Shown one piece after another: positions 25,353-34,800 of a DNA stretch of 64,000 bases. The notes under the pieces were generated by a model. The model worked only from the letters and a program-made list of their open reading frames with translations. It searched no databases and was not told the origin of the DNA. Position numbers and translations under genes: made by a program. The stretch covers positions 1,550,001-1,614,000 of the forward strand of contig NZ_CP098514.1 of the NCBI RefSeq assembly GCF_023703775.1. The letters are read 5' to 3'. How positions within the stretch are numbered: position 1 is the stretch's first letter; every line of letters begins with the position of its first letter. The DNA comes from Haloplanus sp. GDY1. Its GTDB lineage: Archaea; Halobacteriota; Halobacteria; Halobacteriales; Haloferacaceae.

Positions 25353-28241
25353 CTATTCCAGGTGGATCGCGGGACGGAAGGGGACGGCGTCGTCGGCCTT
25401 CCCGCCCGGGTCGGGCGGGTCGTCGTCCTCGGCGTACACCGTCACGTCGGCGTCGAACTCCCGTTCGAGGAAGGGGACGGCCGCCTCGTAGACCGCCAGT
25501 TCGTCCAGGTCACGCATGGCGTCGAGCGTCTCGGGGTCCAGGTCGCGGGCGAGTTCGACGAGTTCGCCGGCGAGGTCGTTCACCGCGTCGCCTCGCTCCC
25601 TGAGGTCGGGGTCGCTCATCGCCTCGCTCATGACCGCGCCGACGTCTGGGCCGGTCTCGGCGACGGCGTCGAACACCGCCCCCTTCCAGCCGGCGGCGAC
25701 GTACACCCGAACCGTGTCGGGATCGGTGCCCGTCACGTCCACGATGTCGTGGACGTCCTCGGTGAGGCGCTCGATCCGCTCCTCCTGCAGTTCGACCGTC
25801 CGGTCCTCGAGGTCGGGGTCGACCTCGGGCCACGGGGCGTCCTCGGCCGGCGTCCCGGTCAGCCGTTCGTGGAGTTCGTTCGTCAGGAAGGGCACGAAGG
25901 GCGCGAGGAGGCGCAGCCGCGTCTCCAGCGCGCGCCGGAGCGTCCACCGCGCGCCCGGTCGGTCCCGGTCCGTGCGGCGGCGGTACCACCGGAGCGACTC
26001 CTCGAAGCCGTAGAAGGCGGTCTGGCTGGCCGCCCGCGTCTCCGAGCCCTCCATCGCCTCGGTCACGTCCCGGATCGTTCGCTGGAGCTTCGAGAGCAGC
26101 CAGCGGTCGATGTGTTCGAGGTCCCGGGCCGCCGGGTCGTCGTCGAACGTCGAGGTCGGGTCCCCGTCCTCGGGAAGCAGTTCGGTCGCCCGGTTCCAGA
26201 ACCGCTCCAGTTGGTCCCGGACGCTCTCGACCTGGTCGGCGCGCCAGTCGTAGTCCTGCCACGGCTCCGCGGAGTTGAGCAGGAAAAAGCGCACCGTGTC
26301 GGCGCCGTACGCCTCGATGGCCTCGTCCGGGAGGACGACGTGCCCCTTCGAGGAGGACATCTTCTCGCCCTCCAGCAGCCCCATGCCCATGATGACGATG
26401 CCCGCCGGCCACTGCGGTTCGTCGAACAGTTCCGCGTGGTGGAACAGGTAGAAGGTGAGGTGATTCGAGATGAGGTCGTTCGCGGAGAAGCGGTAGTCGA
26501 CGGGGTACCAGTACAGCCACTCCTCGCGCAGGTCCAGCGCCCGCGGGTCGGGGTCCTCGACGGCCTCGGGGCCGTAGAACAGGGCGTCGAAGAACTCCCG
26601 GTCGAGGTCCTCGACCGGAATCTCGCGCAGGCGCGGCGCGAGCGTGTAGTACGCCATGTAGACCGTCGAGTCCGAGAGGGGTTCGATGACGAAGTCGTCG
26701 TCCCACGGCAGGCGCGTCCCCAGCCCGTAGTTGCGGATGCAGGGCCACTCGTTGAGCCAGTCGATGGTGTGGTAGTACTCGCCCTCCGTGTTCTCGGGGA
26801 TGCACTCCATGTCCTCGACGACTCGCCGGGTCGCCGCCTTCCAGTCCTCGGCGTCGTACCGGAGGAACCAGGTGTCCTGTTCGGCCACCTCGACGTCGCC
26901 GCCACACCGGCAGATCACCTCCTCCGAGAACTCGTACATCGTGTCGAAATGTCCCGCCTCGACGCCTCGCTCGCGGTAGGCCTCGCGCACGTCCTCGATG
27001 ACCTCGCCCGCGAACTCGCCGTACGCGTCGTGGAGGCGGCCCGCGTGGAACTCGCGGTTGTACAGGTCCTTCGTCACGGCCTCCAGTTCGGGGTCGTTCG
27101 AGGACTCGACCCCCGCGGACTCGACGGCGTCTCTCGCCGGCACCTCGCCGTAGCCCTCCACGTCGAGGATGGGAATCGGCTCGATGGCCTCGACGACGGC
27201 GGGGTCGACGCCGTAGCGCTCCATCCGGTCGTCGTCCGCTTTCGCCTCCTGTAGCGCCAGGTAGTCGTCAGGGGAGTGGGCCGGCACCGACATGACGACG
27301 CCCGTGGCGTTGTCGGGGTCGACGAACGTCGCCGGCAGGATCGGCACCGCGTCGCCCGTGACGGGGTTGGTGACGGACCGGCCGACCAGGTCGGCCCCGG
27401 GGAACGTCGACTCGACGCGCACCTCGTGGGCCTGCAGGCGGAGCTTCTCCGTCGCCGCCTCGGAGACCAGCCACGGCTCCCCGTCGACCGTCGCGCGGGC
27501 GTAGGTGGCCTCGGGGTCGACGTAGGCGTTGGTGACGCCGCGGACCGTCTCGGGGCGGAGCGTCGCCATCGGCACCACCGCGTCGTCGAGGCCGAAGCGG
27601 ATCAGGGTGTACTCCTGGTACTCGGCCTCCTCGCCCTCCAGGATGTCGTGGGTGGTGACCGGCTGTTCCTCGTTCGTGCAGTACTTCACCGGGTGGAGGC
27701 CCTTCTCCAGTCGGTCCCGCTCCCGCAGGGTCTCGTACTGCCAGGTGACGAACTTCGAGTAGCGGTCGTCGTTGGTGGTGAACTCGCGGCGCCAGTCGAT
27801 GGAGAGCCCCAGCGACTTCATCCCCCGCTTGTAGTGTTCCTCGATGAAGTAGCGGGCGTAGCCCATCGGCGTCTCCAGGTCCTGGAGGGTGTCCTCGGGC
27901 ACCTCGTAGGTGTCGCGGAGCACCGACAACTGCTCCTCCTCGCCTTTCTTCAAGCGTTCGACGGCGCCGATGATCGGCGTGCCGGTGACGTGCCAGGCGA
28001 TGGGAAAGAGGACGTTGTCCCCCCGCTGTCGGCGGTACCGGGCGTACACGTCGGGGACGGTGTAGGTCCGAACGTGGCCCATGTGCATCCCGCCGCTCGG
28101 GTAGGGGTAGGGGACGGTGATGAACGTCGCGTCCTCCCCGTCGGTCGCCGCTCCCTCGCCGTCCGGGTCGGCCTCGTACCGGCCCGTCTCGGCCCAGCGC
28201 TCCCGCCAGCGCTCCTCGATGTCCTGCGGGTCGTAGTCCAT
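25353..28241 (-). CDS. leuS: Leucyl-tRNA synthetase
   Basis: A class Ia aminoacyl-tRNA synthetase of about 962 residues charging tRNA-Leu. PYPSGGMHMGHVRTYT is the HIGH signature, and GEKMSSSKGHVVLPDE the KMSKS loop. Between them lies the CP1 editing domain (about 230-420) with the T-rich proofreading site MATLRPETVRGVTNAY. The archaeal-type order and C-terminal domain with an extended helical anticodon region fit the archaeal/eukaryal LeuRS group. The ATG at 28241 (MDYDPQ) was chosen over 28253 because the TATA box at 28265-28273 places transcription start there. Confidence 0.97.
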   Translation of the reverse strand: MDYDPQDIEERWRERWAETGRYEADPDGEGAATDGEDATFITVPYPYPSGGMHMGHVRTYTVPDVYARYRRQRGDNVLFPIAWHVTGTPIIGAVERLKKGEEEQLSVLRDTYEVPEDTLQDLETPMGYARYFIEEHYKRGMKSLGLSIDWRREFTTNDDRYSKFVTWQYETLRERDRLEKGLHPVKYCTNEEQPVTTHDILEGEEAEYQEYTLIRFGLDDAVVPMATLRPETVRGVTNAYVDPEATYARATVDGEPWLVSEAATEKLRLQAHEVRVESTFPGADLVGRSVTNPVTGDAVPILPATFVDPDNATGVVMSVPAHSPDDYLALQEAKADDDRMERYGVDPAVVEAIEPIPILDVEGYGEVPARDAVESAGVESSNDPELEAVTKDLYNREFHAGRLHDAYGEFAGEVIEDVREAYRERGVEAGHFDTMYEFSEEVICRCGGDVEVAEQDTWFLRYDAEDWKAATRRVVEDMECIPENTEGEYYHTIDWLNEWPCIRNYGLGTRLPWDDDFVIEPLSDSTVYMAYYTLAPRLREIPVEDLDREFFDALFYGPEAVEDPDPRALDLREEWLYWYPVDYRFSANDLISNHLTFYLFHHAELFDEPQWPAGIVIMGMGLLEGEKMSSSKGHVVLPDEAIEAYGADTVRFFLLNSAEPWQDYDWRADQVESVRDQLERFWNRATELLPEDGDPTSTFDDDPAARDLEHIDRWLLSKLQRTIRDVTEAMEGSETRAASQTAFYGFEESLRWYRRRTDRDRPGARWTLRRALETRLRLLAPFVPFLTNELHERLTGTPAEDAPWPEVDPDLEDRTVELQEERIERLTEDVHDIVDVTGTDPDTVRVYVAAGWKGAVFDAVAETGPDVGAVMSEAMSDPDLRERGDAVNDLAGELVELARDLDPETLDAMRDLDELAVYEAAVPFLEREFDADVTVYAEDDDPPDPGGKADDAVPFRPAIHLE

Positions 28242-28264
28242 ATCCCGGTTCAAGTCCCCCCGAC

Positions 28265-28273
28265 CTAAAATAA
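28265..28273 (-). promoter_or_regulatory. TATA box of leuS
   Basis: On the minus strand TTATTTTAG, centred about 28 bases from the ATG at 28241, predicting a leaderless mRNA. Confidence 0.6.
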
Positions 28274-28404
28274 CTCCTATACCGCCGGCGGAAACGGCGC
28301 CGGTACGGGGTTATCATCGCTGATCGATCGGGATAAGACCCCATTACTCGCCGCCGGGGCGGCGGTAAGCGACCATTATCTATCCGTCTCCCCCGCCACG
28401 GATC

Positions 28405-29847
28405 GTGGTGGGCACACTCGTGAGTGGGTCGTCGTTCGGACGGATCGTCGGTGCAGGGGGGCTCGTGAGTCTCGCCGTCGCGGTGCTCGCCCTCTGGGCC
28501 CGGTGGCTCGGCAGCGTGCCGTGGCGCGCACCCACCCTCGCCGCCGCCGCGCCCGCCGGACTGGTCGTCCTCCTCGTCGTCTCGGCCGGGTGGCTCCTCC
28601 GGAGCGACCTCGACGGGCCGACCGCCCTCCTGGTCCCCGTCGCCGCCCTCGTCGGCACGGCGACGTTCGGCGGCTTCGCCCGGGCGGTGGTCCTCGGCGT
28701 CGTCGTCCCCCCCGACGCCCGGCCGGGGCTGGTCGTGCTGAACTTCGCGGGCGCGGGCGGTGCGGCCGGCGTCGTCGTCGGCCTGTTCGTCGCGAGGCAG
28801 TCGACGACGATCCGCGCCCTCCGGAACGCCCGGGACGAGTACCGCGACCTCTTCGACGGCGTCGGCGACACCGTCCTCGTCCACGACACGCGCGGGCGGA
28901 TCCTCGCCGCCAACGAGGCCGCGCTCGCCCGACTCGACGACGATCCCGCGTCGCTCCGCGGGCGGCCCATCGGCGACGTGGAGGGCGACGCCGAGGCCGG
29001 GACTCGCTACGCCGCCGGCGACGACCGCATCGTCTACGAGACGGTCCACGTGACCGCCGACGGCCAGACGACCCCCGTCGAGGTCAGCGCCCGGTTCGTC
29101 CGGTATCACGACGCGCCGGCCGTGCTCTCGGTCGCGCGGGACATCAGCGACCGTCGGGCCTCCGAGCGCGAACTGGCCCGGGCGCGCGACCAGCTGCGCG
29201 CGCTCAACCGCGTGCTGCGTCACGACATCCGCAACGACATGCAGATCGTCCTCGGTATCGCCGACCTCCTCGACGACCACGTCGACGAGGCGGGGCAGGA
29301 CTACCTCGACACCATCACCACCACGGGCGAACACGTCGTCGAACTCACCCGGAGTTCCCGGGACCTCGCCCGCACGGTGGCCGGCGAGACGGAACTCCCG
29401 CTGGAACCGGTGTCGCTCCCCGAGACGCTCCGGGAGGAACTCGACCGCCGCCGGAACGCGTTCGCGGACGCCACCCTGACCGTGGAGGGCGAGCTTCCGG
29501 ACGTGAGGGTGCGGGCGAACGACCTCCTCGCCTCCGTGTTCCGGAACCTGCTGAACAACGCCGTCCAGCACAGCGACCGCGACCGTCCCACCGTGACCGT
29601 CTCGGCGGACCTCCTGCGGGGCGACCACCGCGTTCGGGTCCGCGTCGCCGACGACGGCCCCGGCATCCCGGCGGACCTAGACGACGTCTTCGGCAAGGGA
29701 CGGAAAGGAATCGGGAGTACGGGGACGGGACTGGGGCTCTATCTGGTCAGATCGCTCGTCGATCACTACGGCGGGGAGGTGTGGGTCGAGGAGAACGAGC
29801 CCCGCGGCACCGTCGTGGTGGTGGAACTCCCCGTCGTGGCGGAGTGA
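28405..29847 (+). CDS. Membrane-bound PAS histidine kinase
   Basis: A 480-residue sensor kinase starting with GTG (28405 or 28408). Four hydrophobic segments occupy residues ~10-130. A PAS domain follows (YRDLFDGVGDTVLVHDTRGRILAANEAAL to VLSVARDISDR). The dimerisation/phosphoacceptor box is LNRVLRHDIRNDMQIVLG, the haloarchaeal form, with the His of RHDIRND. The ATPase domain has NLLNNAVQHSD (N box), VADDGPGIP (G1) and GTGLGLYLV (G2). No response-regulator gene is adjacent, so it is an orphan kinase. Confidence 0.92.
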   Translation: MVGTLVSGSSFGRIVGAGGLVSLAVAVLALWARWLGSVPWRAPTLAAAAPAGLVVLLVVSAGWLLRSDLDGPTALLVPVAALVGTATFGGFARAVVLGVVVPPDARPGLVVLNFAGAGGAAGVVVGLFVARQSTTIRALRNARDEYRDLFDGVGDTVLVHDTRGRILAANEAALARLDDDPASLRGRPIGDVEGDAEAGTRYAAGDDRIVYETVHVTADGQTTPVEVSARFVRYHDAPAVLSVARDISDRRASERELARARDQLRALNRVLRHDIRNDMQIVLGIADLLDDHVDEAGQDYLDTITTTGEHVVELTRSSRDLARTVAGETELPLEPVSLPETLREELDRRRNAFADATLTVEGELPDVRVRANDLLASVFRNLLNNAVQHSDRDRPTVTVSADLLRGDHRVRVRVADDGPGIPADLDDVFGKGRKGIGSTGTGLGLYLVRSLVDHYGGEVWVEENEPRGTVVVVELPVVAE

Positions 29848-29870
29848 TCGGATCCACTCCGCGTGTCGGG

Positions 29871-30278
29871 TCACTCCACGTCGATGTGGCGCACGTCGTC
29901 GTCGGCCTCGACGGGGATGGTCACCGTCAGGACGCCGTTCCGGTAGGTGGCCGAGGCGCCCTCGCCGTCGACGTCGACGGGGAGGTGGATCGTGCGGCGC
30001 ATCGAGCTGTGGCGGCGCTCGCGGCGTACGTACGCGTCGTCGTCCGACGCGGACTCGCTGTCGGACTCGGCGCGGATCGTCAGGAGGTCGCCGTCGACGG
30101 ACACCTCGAAGTCCTCCTTCTCGAAGCCCGGGACGTCGGCCGTGACGACGAGTTCGTCGTCGATGTGGGCCACGTCGACGGCGAAGTCGGCGCCGCCGAC
30201 GGATCGGCCCCACGTGTCGAAGCCCTGGTTCATTCGCTCGAACAGGTCGTCGAAGTCACTGAAGTAGTTGGGTTGCAT
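29871..30278 (-). CDS. hsp20: Hsp20/alpha-crystallin small heat-shock protein
   Basis: A 135-residue protein whose core (about 30-130) is an alpha-crystallin domain: FAVDVAHIDDELVVTADVPGFEKEDFEVSVDGDLLTI and the late A-x-x-x-N-G-V-L-T-V motif (YRNGVLTVTIP). ATP-independent holdase that binds unfolding proteins. The ATG at 30278 begins the family's N-terminal region MQPNYFSDFDDLFERM. A TATA-like element (minus strand GCTTTATCC) lies about 45 bases upstream, implying a leader of about 20 bases. Confidence 0.92.
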   Translation of the reverse strand: MQPNYFSDFDDLFERMNQGFDTWGRSVGGADFAVDVAHIDDELVVTADVPGFEKEDFEVSVDGDLLTIRAESDSESASDDDAYVRRERRHSSMRRTIHLPVDVDGEGASATYRNGVLTVTIPVEADDDVRHIDVE

Positions 30279-30384
30279 CGGGTAATTCACCGACACCGAG
30301 TACGCTCGGCGAGGGGATAAAGCTAGCAGGACGGGAGCTACCCATACGCACGCGACAGCCACCGATACGCCCAATTACGGCCGT

Positions 30385-31188
30385 TCAGACCACGTGTCGC
30401 GTGTCGTAGGAGCCGAGGCGACGGACCCAGCCGTCGGCGGCGATGTCCTCGACGTCCTCGACGGCCGCCTCGGCGTGGTCCTCGTACAGGCCGGCCTCGA
30501 AGTCGATGTGGAACAGGTAGTCGCCGAGGCGGTCGCCGGTCGGCCGGGACTCCACCCGCGAGAGGTTGATGTCCCGGTCGGCGAAGGCCTCCAGCAGTTC
30601 GAGCAGGAGGCCGGGGTAGTTGGCGTTGGGGTTGACGATGATCGTCGACTTGCCGCCGGCGTCGGAGCGCTCGTCGGCGGGCGAGATGACGAAAAACCGG
30701 GTGGCGTTCGAGCTTCGGTCCTGGATGTCCTCCGCGAGCACCCGGAGGTCGTCGCCCGCGTTGTCGGGGTGGGCGATGGCCGCGACGGCGTCGTCCTCGC
30801 GGGCCCGTTCGACGCCGCGAGCCGTGCTGGCGACGGCCTCGAGGGTCACGTCCGGATACTCGGCCTCGAGGAAGGTGCGACACTGGGCGAGCGCCTGGGA
30901 GTGACTGGCGACGACGTCGAAGGACTCCGACCGGGCGAGCAGGGCGTGTCGGATGGGGGTGACGACCTCCTCCGTGACGCCGACGTCGTAGTCCGCCAGC
31001 GCGTCCAGCGTCTCCGTGACGCTCCCCTCGATGCTGTTCTCGATGGGGACGACGCCGCGGCGGTAGTCGCCGTCGGCCACCGCCTCGACGATGGCCGTCA
31101 CGGACTCGCTGAACGACACGTCGTCGGCGACCGCCCGCGCGGCACGGTGGGAGTACGTCCCCGCCGGGCCGAGCGTGATGGCTTCCAT
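30385..31188 (-). CDS. pheA: Prephenate dehydratase
   Basis: A 267-residue stand-alone prephenate dehydratase, forming phenylpyruvate on the route to phenylalanine. The N-terminus ITLGPAGTYSHRAARAV, the VVPIENSIEGSVTETLD motif, and SNATRFFVIS (the TRF motif with the catalytic Thr) are all present. An ACT domain follows (NYPGLLLELLEAFADRDINLSRVESRPT), whose ESRP motif mediates feedback inhibition by phenylalanine. The ATG at 31188 is consistent with the family start. hisH lies upstream on the same strand with a 45-base gap. Confidence 0.95.
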   Translation of the reverse strand: MEAITLGPAGTYSHRAARAVADDVSFSESVTAIVEAVADGDYRRGVVPIENSIEGSVTETLDALADYDVGVTEEVVTPIRHALLARSESFDVVASHSQALAQCRTFLEAEYPDVTLEAVASTARGVERAREDDAVAAIAHPDNAGDDLRVLAEDIQDRSSNATRFFVISPADERSDAGGKSTIIVNPNANYPGLLLELLEAFADRDINLSRVESRPTGDRLGDYLFHIDFEAGLYEDHAEAAVEDVEDIAADGWVRRLGSYDTRHVV

Positions 31189-31233
31189 GGCCCGAGGGTC
31201 GCGTGGGGCGGTGAAAAGCGCGTCGGGTCCGCC

Positions 31234-31920
31234 TCACCGCGAGGCGCAGATGTCGACGAAGTTCCGTAGGATGGTCAGCCCCGTCTCGCCGCTCTTCTCG
31301 GGGTGGAACTGCGTCCCGAAGACGGTGCCGTCCTCGCTCGCGACGACCGCTGGGAACCGGCGGCCGTGGTCCGTGGTGGCGACGACGGCCCCGTCGTCGT
31401 CGGGGACGGCGTAGTAGGAGTGGACGAAGTAGGCGTACTCGCCGTCGACGGACCCGCCGCGGTCGGAGCCCTCGACGCCCGTGACCAGCGGGTGGTCGCG
31501 CTCGACGGACAGGTCGTTCCAGCCCATGTGGGGCACTTTCTGGCCCTCGTCGAACCGGACGTTCCGACCGGGGACGAAATCGAGGCCGACGACTTCGCCC
31601 TCGCCCGCGTGGTCGGCCTCCTCGCTCGACGTGAGGAGCATCTGCATGCCGAGACAGATGCCGAAGACGGGCTGCTCGCGGGAAACGGCGTCGGCGAGGG
31701 CCTCGCGGTAGGGGCCGGCGTTCTCCATCCCCTCGCGGAACGCGCCGACGCCCGGCAACACGATGCCGTCGGCCGCGGCGAAGTCGTCGGGGTCGTCGGT
31801 GATCGTCACGGCCGCGCCGGCGCGTTCGAGGCCACGCGTCGCCGACCGGAGGTTGCCGAGGCCGTAGTCGACGATGACCACGTCCGCCAGCGCCTCCGAG
31901 GGGGGTTCCGATAGGCTCAT
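31234..31920 (-). CDS. hisH: Imidazole glycerol phosphate synthase glutaminase subunit HisH
   Basis: A 228-residue class I glutamine amidotransferase delivering ammonia to HisF in histidine synthesis. VVIVDYGLGNLRSATRGLERAG is the typical N-terminus, GICLGMQMLLTSSEE carries the nucleophilic Cys, and FGTQFHPEKSGETGL the His-Glu pair of the catalytic triad. The oxyanion strand motif LPGVGAFREGM is present. HisF is not encoded in the window. The ATG at 31920 gives a slightly long N-terminus (MSLSEPPSEALAD) before the conserved strand. Confidence 0.95.
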   Translation of the reverse strand: MSLSEPPSEALADVVIVDYGLGNLRSATRGLERAGAAVTITDDPDDFAAADGIVLPGVGAFREGMENAGPYREALADAVSREQPVFGICLGMQMLLTSSEEADHAGEGEVVGLDFVPGRNVRFDEGQKVPHMGWNDLSVERDHPLVTGVEGSDRGGSVDGEYAYFVHSYYAVPDDDGAVVATTDHGRRFPAVVASEDGTVFGTQFHPEKSGETGLTILRNFVDICASR

Positions 31921-32087
31921 ACCCCCACTCCGTGGCGGGGGGGCAAGTGGCTTTTCGTTGCGGTGGCCTCGTCGAACCCCCCGGTCGGAGTTCGGTCGCA
32001 GCCGAATTCGCGGCGCGATTCGACCGTCACCGACGGGGACGCGTTCTCGTCCACGGCCACCGGGAAGGGTCCGAGCGAAGACGGCGT

Positions 32088-33131
32088 TTAGTCGGCTCTC
32101 GGCAGCCGGATAACGAAGGCGGCTCCGTCGGACTCGTTGTCTTCGACCCGAACGTCCCCACCGTACTCGTCGACCAGGGTTTGGACGAGATATAATCCGA
32201 TTCCCGTCCCCGAACTGTCGAGCCCTTTCTCGTCCTTTCCGAAGATCGACTCCTTGCGTTCGTCCGGAATGCCGGGACCGTTGTCTGCGATCCGTATGAC
32301 CACGTCCTCGTCGCCGACCTCGAAGGAGATCGTGACGACGGGATCGTCCTCGTCGTTGTGCTGGACCGCGTTGTTCAGCAGATTTTTGATCACCGATCCG
32401 AGCAGTTCGTTGCCCGCGACGTCCACGTCCGGAATGTCCCCGTCGAGGAGGAACTCCACGTCCGGATACGAGGCACGTCGGAGGTCGAGTTCGTTTTCCA
32501 CGATCGGGCGCAGGGAGGTGGGCTTGACGGGCAGTGCTTTCTCGCTCGTCAGTTGCTCGACGTAGTCCCTCGCGATCTCCGTGAGTTCGACGACGTGCCG
32601 TCCACTCGTGATGATCTTGTCGAGATACTCCCGTTCGCTCCCCTCGGTGTGTTCGTTGAGAATTTCGGCCCATCCCAGCATGATCGTCATATCGTTGCGG
32701 ATATCGTGCCTGAGGATTCGATTCAACACCTCGAGTTCCCGTTCCCGTCGCTTCTGCGCCGTTATGTCCGTCGAGATCCCGACCACGCACTCCAGGTTCC
32801 CCTCGTCGTCCCGAATTGGTACGTGCTGAGTCTTCAACCACCGAACCTCCCCGTCCGGTCGAACGATGCGGGCCTCGTACCGCACTTCCGTCACCCCTTC
32901 TTCGGACTGTTCGATCTGAGAGCGAACGTAGTCGCGATCGTCGGGATGGATGGTCTCGATCAGCCGTTCAGGGGCGTCCCGGATCTCGTCGGACGCGATA
33001 CCCCAGATTTCTTCGAACCCATCACTGATGAATCCGAACTCACCCATATCAGTGGCAATCCAAATCGCGGTCTCGTCGAGGTGATCGATGAGCGTAGAAA
33101 CCTCTTGGGTTCGGAACTGGGTACTGGGCAT
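32088..33131 (-). CDS. Soluble PAS histidine kinase
   Basis: A 347-residue kinase without membrane segments. A PAS domain (about 20-140) starts ETAIWIATDMGEFGFISDGFEEIWG and ends in a PAC motif (NLECVVGISTDITAQKRRE). The H box is LNRILRHDIRNDMTIMLGWAE, the N box NLLNNAVQHND, and the ATP lid IADNGPGIPDERKESIFG and GTGIGLYLVQTL. It is closely similar in layout to the kinase at 28405-29847 but reads a cytosolic signal. No partner regulator is adjacent. Confidence 0.92.
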   Translation of the reverse strand: MPSTQFRTQEVSTLIDHLDETAIWIATDMGEFGFISDGFEEIWGIASDEIRDAPERLIETIHPDDRDYVRSQIEQSEEGVTEVRYEARIVRPDGEVRWLKTQHVPIRDDEGNLECVVGISTDITAQKRRERELEVLNRILRHDIRNDMTIMLGWAEILNEHTEGSEREYLDKIITSGRHVVELTEIARDYVEQLTSEKALPVKPTSLRPIVENELDLRRASYPDVEFLLDGDIPDVDVAGNELLGSVIKNLLNNAVQHNDEDDPVVTISFEVGDEDVVIRIADNGPGIPDERKESIFGKDEKGLDSSGTGIGLYLVQTLVDEYGGDVRVEDNESDGAAFVIRLPRAD

Positions 33132-33319
33132 ACTCGCGAAATCCGTTCTACGCCGTGTAGTACCACCATCCTATTTATTCGATTGGGTACTCGCTCCGTC
33201 GAGATGCTCGTGTGGGCGACGCCGCCGGTCCTCCACTGCGGGCACGACAGGCACTCGCGGCAACGTGGCGGTCGGTTCGCGTAAGTAGTCGACGGTCCCC
33301 GTGTCAGCGTCGACGATGC

Positions 33320-33922
33320 CTATCGGTAGTCACCCAGCCGTGACTGCCCGCCCTCGCCGCCGTCCGTCGCGCCCACGAGGTCGGCCGCCTTCGCCACCGC
33401 CGCCTCGAACGCTCCGCGCTGACTCCGGTCGTACAGCGTCGCCGCGGGGTGCAGACAGAGCAGGACCCGTCGCGACGCCCCGCCGAGACGGGCGTCGACG
33501 ACCGATCCCGACTCCGCCGTCACCGCCACGTCCCGGTCGAGCAGTCGCTCGCCGGGCACCTTCCCGAGCGTGACGATCAGGTCGGGGTCGACGAACTCGA
33601 TCTCGCGCTCCAGAAAGCCGGCGCAGTTGTCGAGTTCCGCGACGTGCGGGTCGCGGTTCTCCGGCGGCCGACACCGGACGCAGTTGGTGATGCGCACGTC
33701 GGCCCGCGCGAGGCCGGCGTCGCGGAGGGCGTCGTCCAGGACCGACCCCGAGCGCCCGACGAAGGGTTCGCCCTGCGCGTCCTCGTCGGCGCCGGGCGCC
33801 TCCCCGACGAACAGCAGGGCGGCGTCCTCGGGCCCGACCCCGTTGACGATGCGACTCCGCGACTCGACGAGCGCCGGACACCGCTCGCAGGCCGACACGT
33901 CGGGGCCGTCGGATTCGACCAT
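33320..33922 (-). CDS. udg: Type-4 uracil-DNA glycosylase
   Basis: A 200-residue Fe-S uracil-DNA glycosylase of family 4. ACERCPALVESRSRIVNGVG gives the first two cluster cysteines, LLFVGEAPGADEDAQGEPFVGRSG the catalytic motif A, and NCVRCRPPENRDPHVAELDNC the other two cysteines. LLCLHPAATLYDRSQR is motif B with the uracil-binding His. It removes uracil from deaminated cytosine. It lies 24 bases after the endonuclease dU gene. A TATA-like ACTTAAG is present about 25 bases upstream, so it may also be transcribed alone. Confidence 0.93.
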   Translation of the reverse strand: MVESDGPDVSACERCPALVESRSRIVNGVGPEDAALLFVGEAPGADEDAQGEPFVGRSGSVLDDALRDAGLARADVRITNCVRCRPPENRDPHVAELDNCAGFLEREIEFVDPDLIVTLGKVPGERLLDRDVAVTAESGSVVDARLGGASRRVLLCLHPAATLYDRSQRGAFEAAVAKAADLVGATDGGEGGQSRLGDYR

Positions 33923-33946
33923 GGAAGTGGGCCGCCCGCCGGCGGC

Positions 33947-34531
33947 TTAAGTGTCCCCGTCGTCGAGGCCGGTGGCCCCGTCGGCGAGTCGTCGGGCGGC
34001 CCGCGCGGCCAGTCGCGCCACGCGGAGGGGTTCGGGCCGGCCGCCCTCGGGGGTGAACGCCCGCACCAGGTCGGCGGCCCCGTCGTCGTCGACCCCGACG
34101 GCCCGGACGTAGACGTCCTCGCCGTTCACGTCGAGTCGGCGGCGCGACGGGAGCGCGCGGTACGTCCGGAGGCGGCGGTCGAGGGCCTCGCCGGAGAACG
34201 CCTCGCGGAGCGCGGGTTCGAGGCCGGGACTGGCCTCGAACGACACCGAGACCACGGGTCGGTCGACGCGGTCGTGAAGCGAACGCAGGTCGAGGAGGTT
34301 GAACCACGCGGGCGCGATGCCCGAGAGCAGGAGAGCGCGGACGTCCTCGCGGCCGAGGTCGGCCCAGAGCCGCTCGACGGCGGCGGTGGCGTCGGTGCCG
34401 CCGACGGTACACGTTCCGAAGACGAAGCCGTCGGCGACGCGGTCACGCCGTACCACGGCACCGCCCAGGACGCTCCGCTCCCCCTGCGAAAATGATTCGG
34501 CGACGCCGAGCGCCCGCGCGCCGGACTTCAC
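33947..34531 (-). CDS. DUF99 family protein (endonuclease dU)
   Basis: A 194-residue protein starting with GTG and overlapping the preceding small gene's stop (GTGA). KSGARALGVAESF and ALLLSGIAPAWFNLLDLRSLHDRVDRPVVSVSFE are hallmarks of the archaeal DUF99/UPF0215 family, which databases name endonuclease dU. The expected activity is cleavage of DNA at deoxyuridine or related damage; I infer this from the family name. Its neighbour, a uracil-DNA glycosylase, supports a repair role. Confidence 0.85.
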   Translation of the reverse strand: MKSGARALGVAESFSQGERSVLGGAVVRRDRVADGFVFGTCTVGGTDATAAVERLWADLGREDVRALLLSGIAPAWFNLLDLRSLHDRVDRPVVSVSFEASPGLEPALREAFSGEALDRRLRTYRALPSRRRLDVNGEDVYVRAVGVDDDGAADLVRAFTPEGGRPEPLRVARLAARAARRLADGATGLDDGDT

Positions 34532-34704
34532 TCGTCTTTGATCTCTTTGAGACGGTCGATCAGTTCGTCGTTCGACGCCCCGATTTCGAACTCGACCGAC
34601 CCCCGGTGGTCGTTCTCGGACGTCTCGACTCCCTCGCTGTCGTCGAGGTCGGCGTCTAACTCCTGGTTCTCCTGTTCGGATTCGTCGTAACTCCCGAAGC
34701 CCAT
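34528..34704 (-). CDS. DUF5786 family small acidic protein
   Basis: A 58-residue protein beginning MGFGSYDESEQENQELD and ending VEFEIGASNDELIDRLKEIKDE, the highly conserved pattern of haloarchaeal DUF5786. It is very acidic, with a C-terminal helix that could mediate dimerisation. Function unknown. Its TGA overlaps the GTG of the endonuclease dU gene, so the two are translationally coupled. This suggests, without proving, a link to DNA repair. Confidence 0.85.
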   Translation of the reverse strand: MGFGSYDESEQENQELDADLDDSEGVETSENDHRGSVEFEIGASNDELIDRLKEIKDE

Positions 34705-34800
34705 ACGGGTAGACGTAGCGAACCCACGACCAAAAAAGATTTGCAGGACGGGCGAGACGTTCACCGGCCCGCTTTTGTCGCCGGCGTGGGACGTGGAGGT

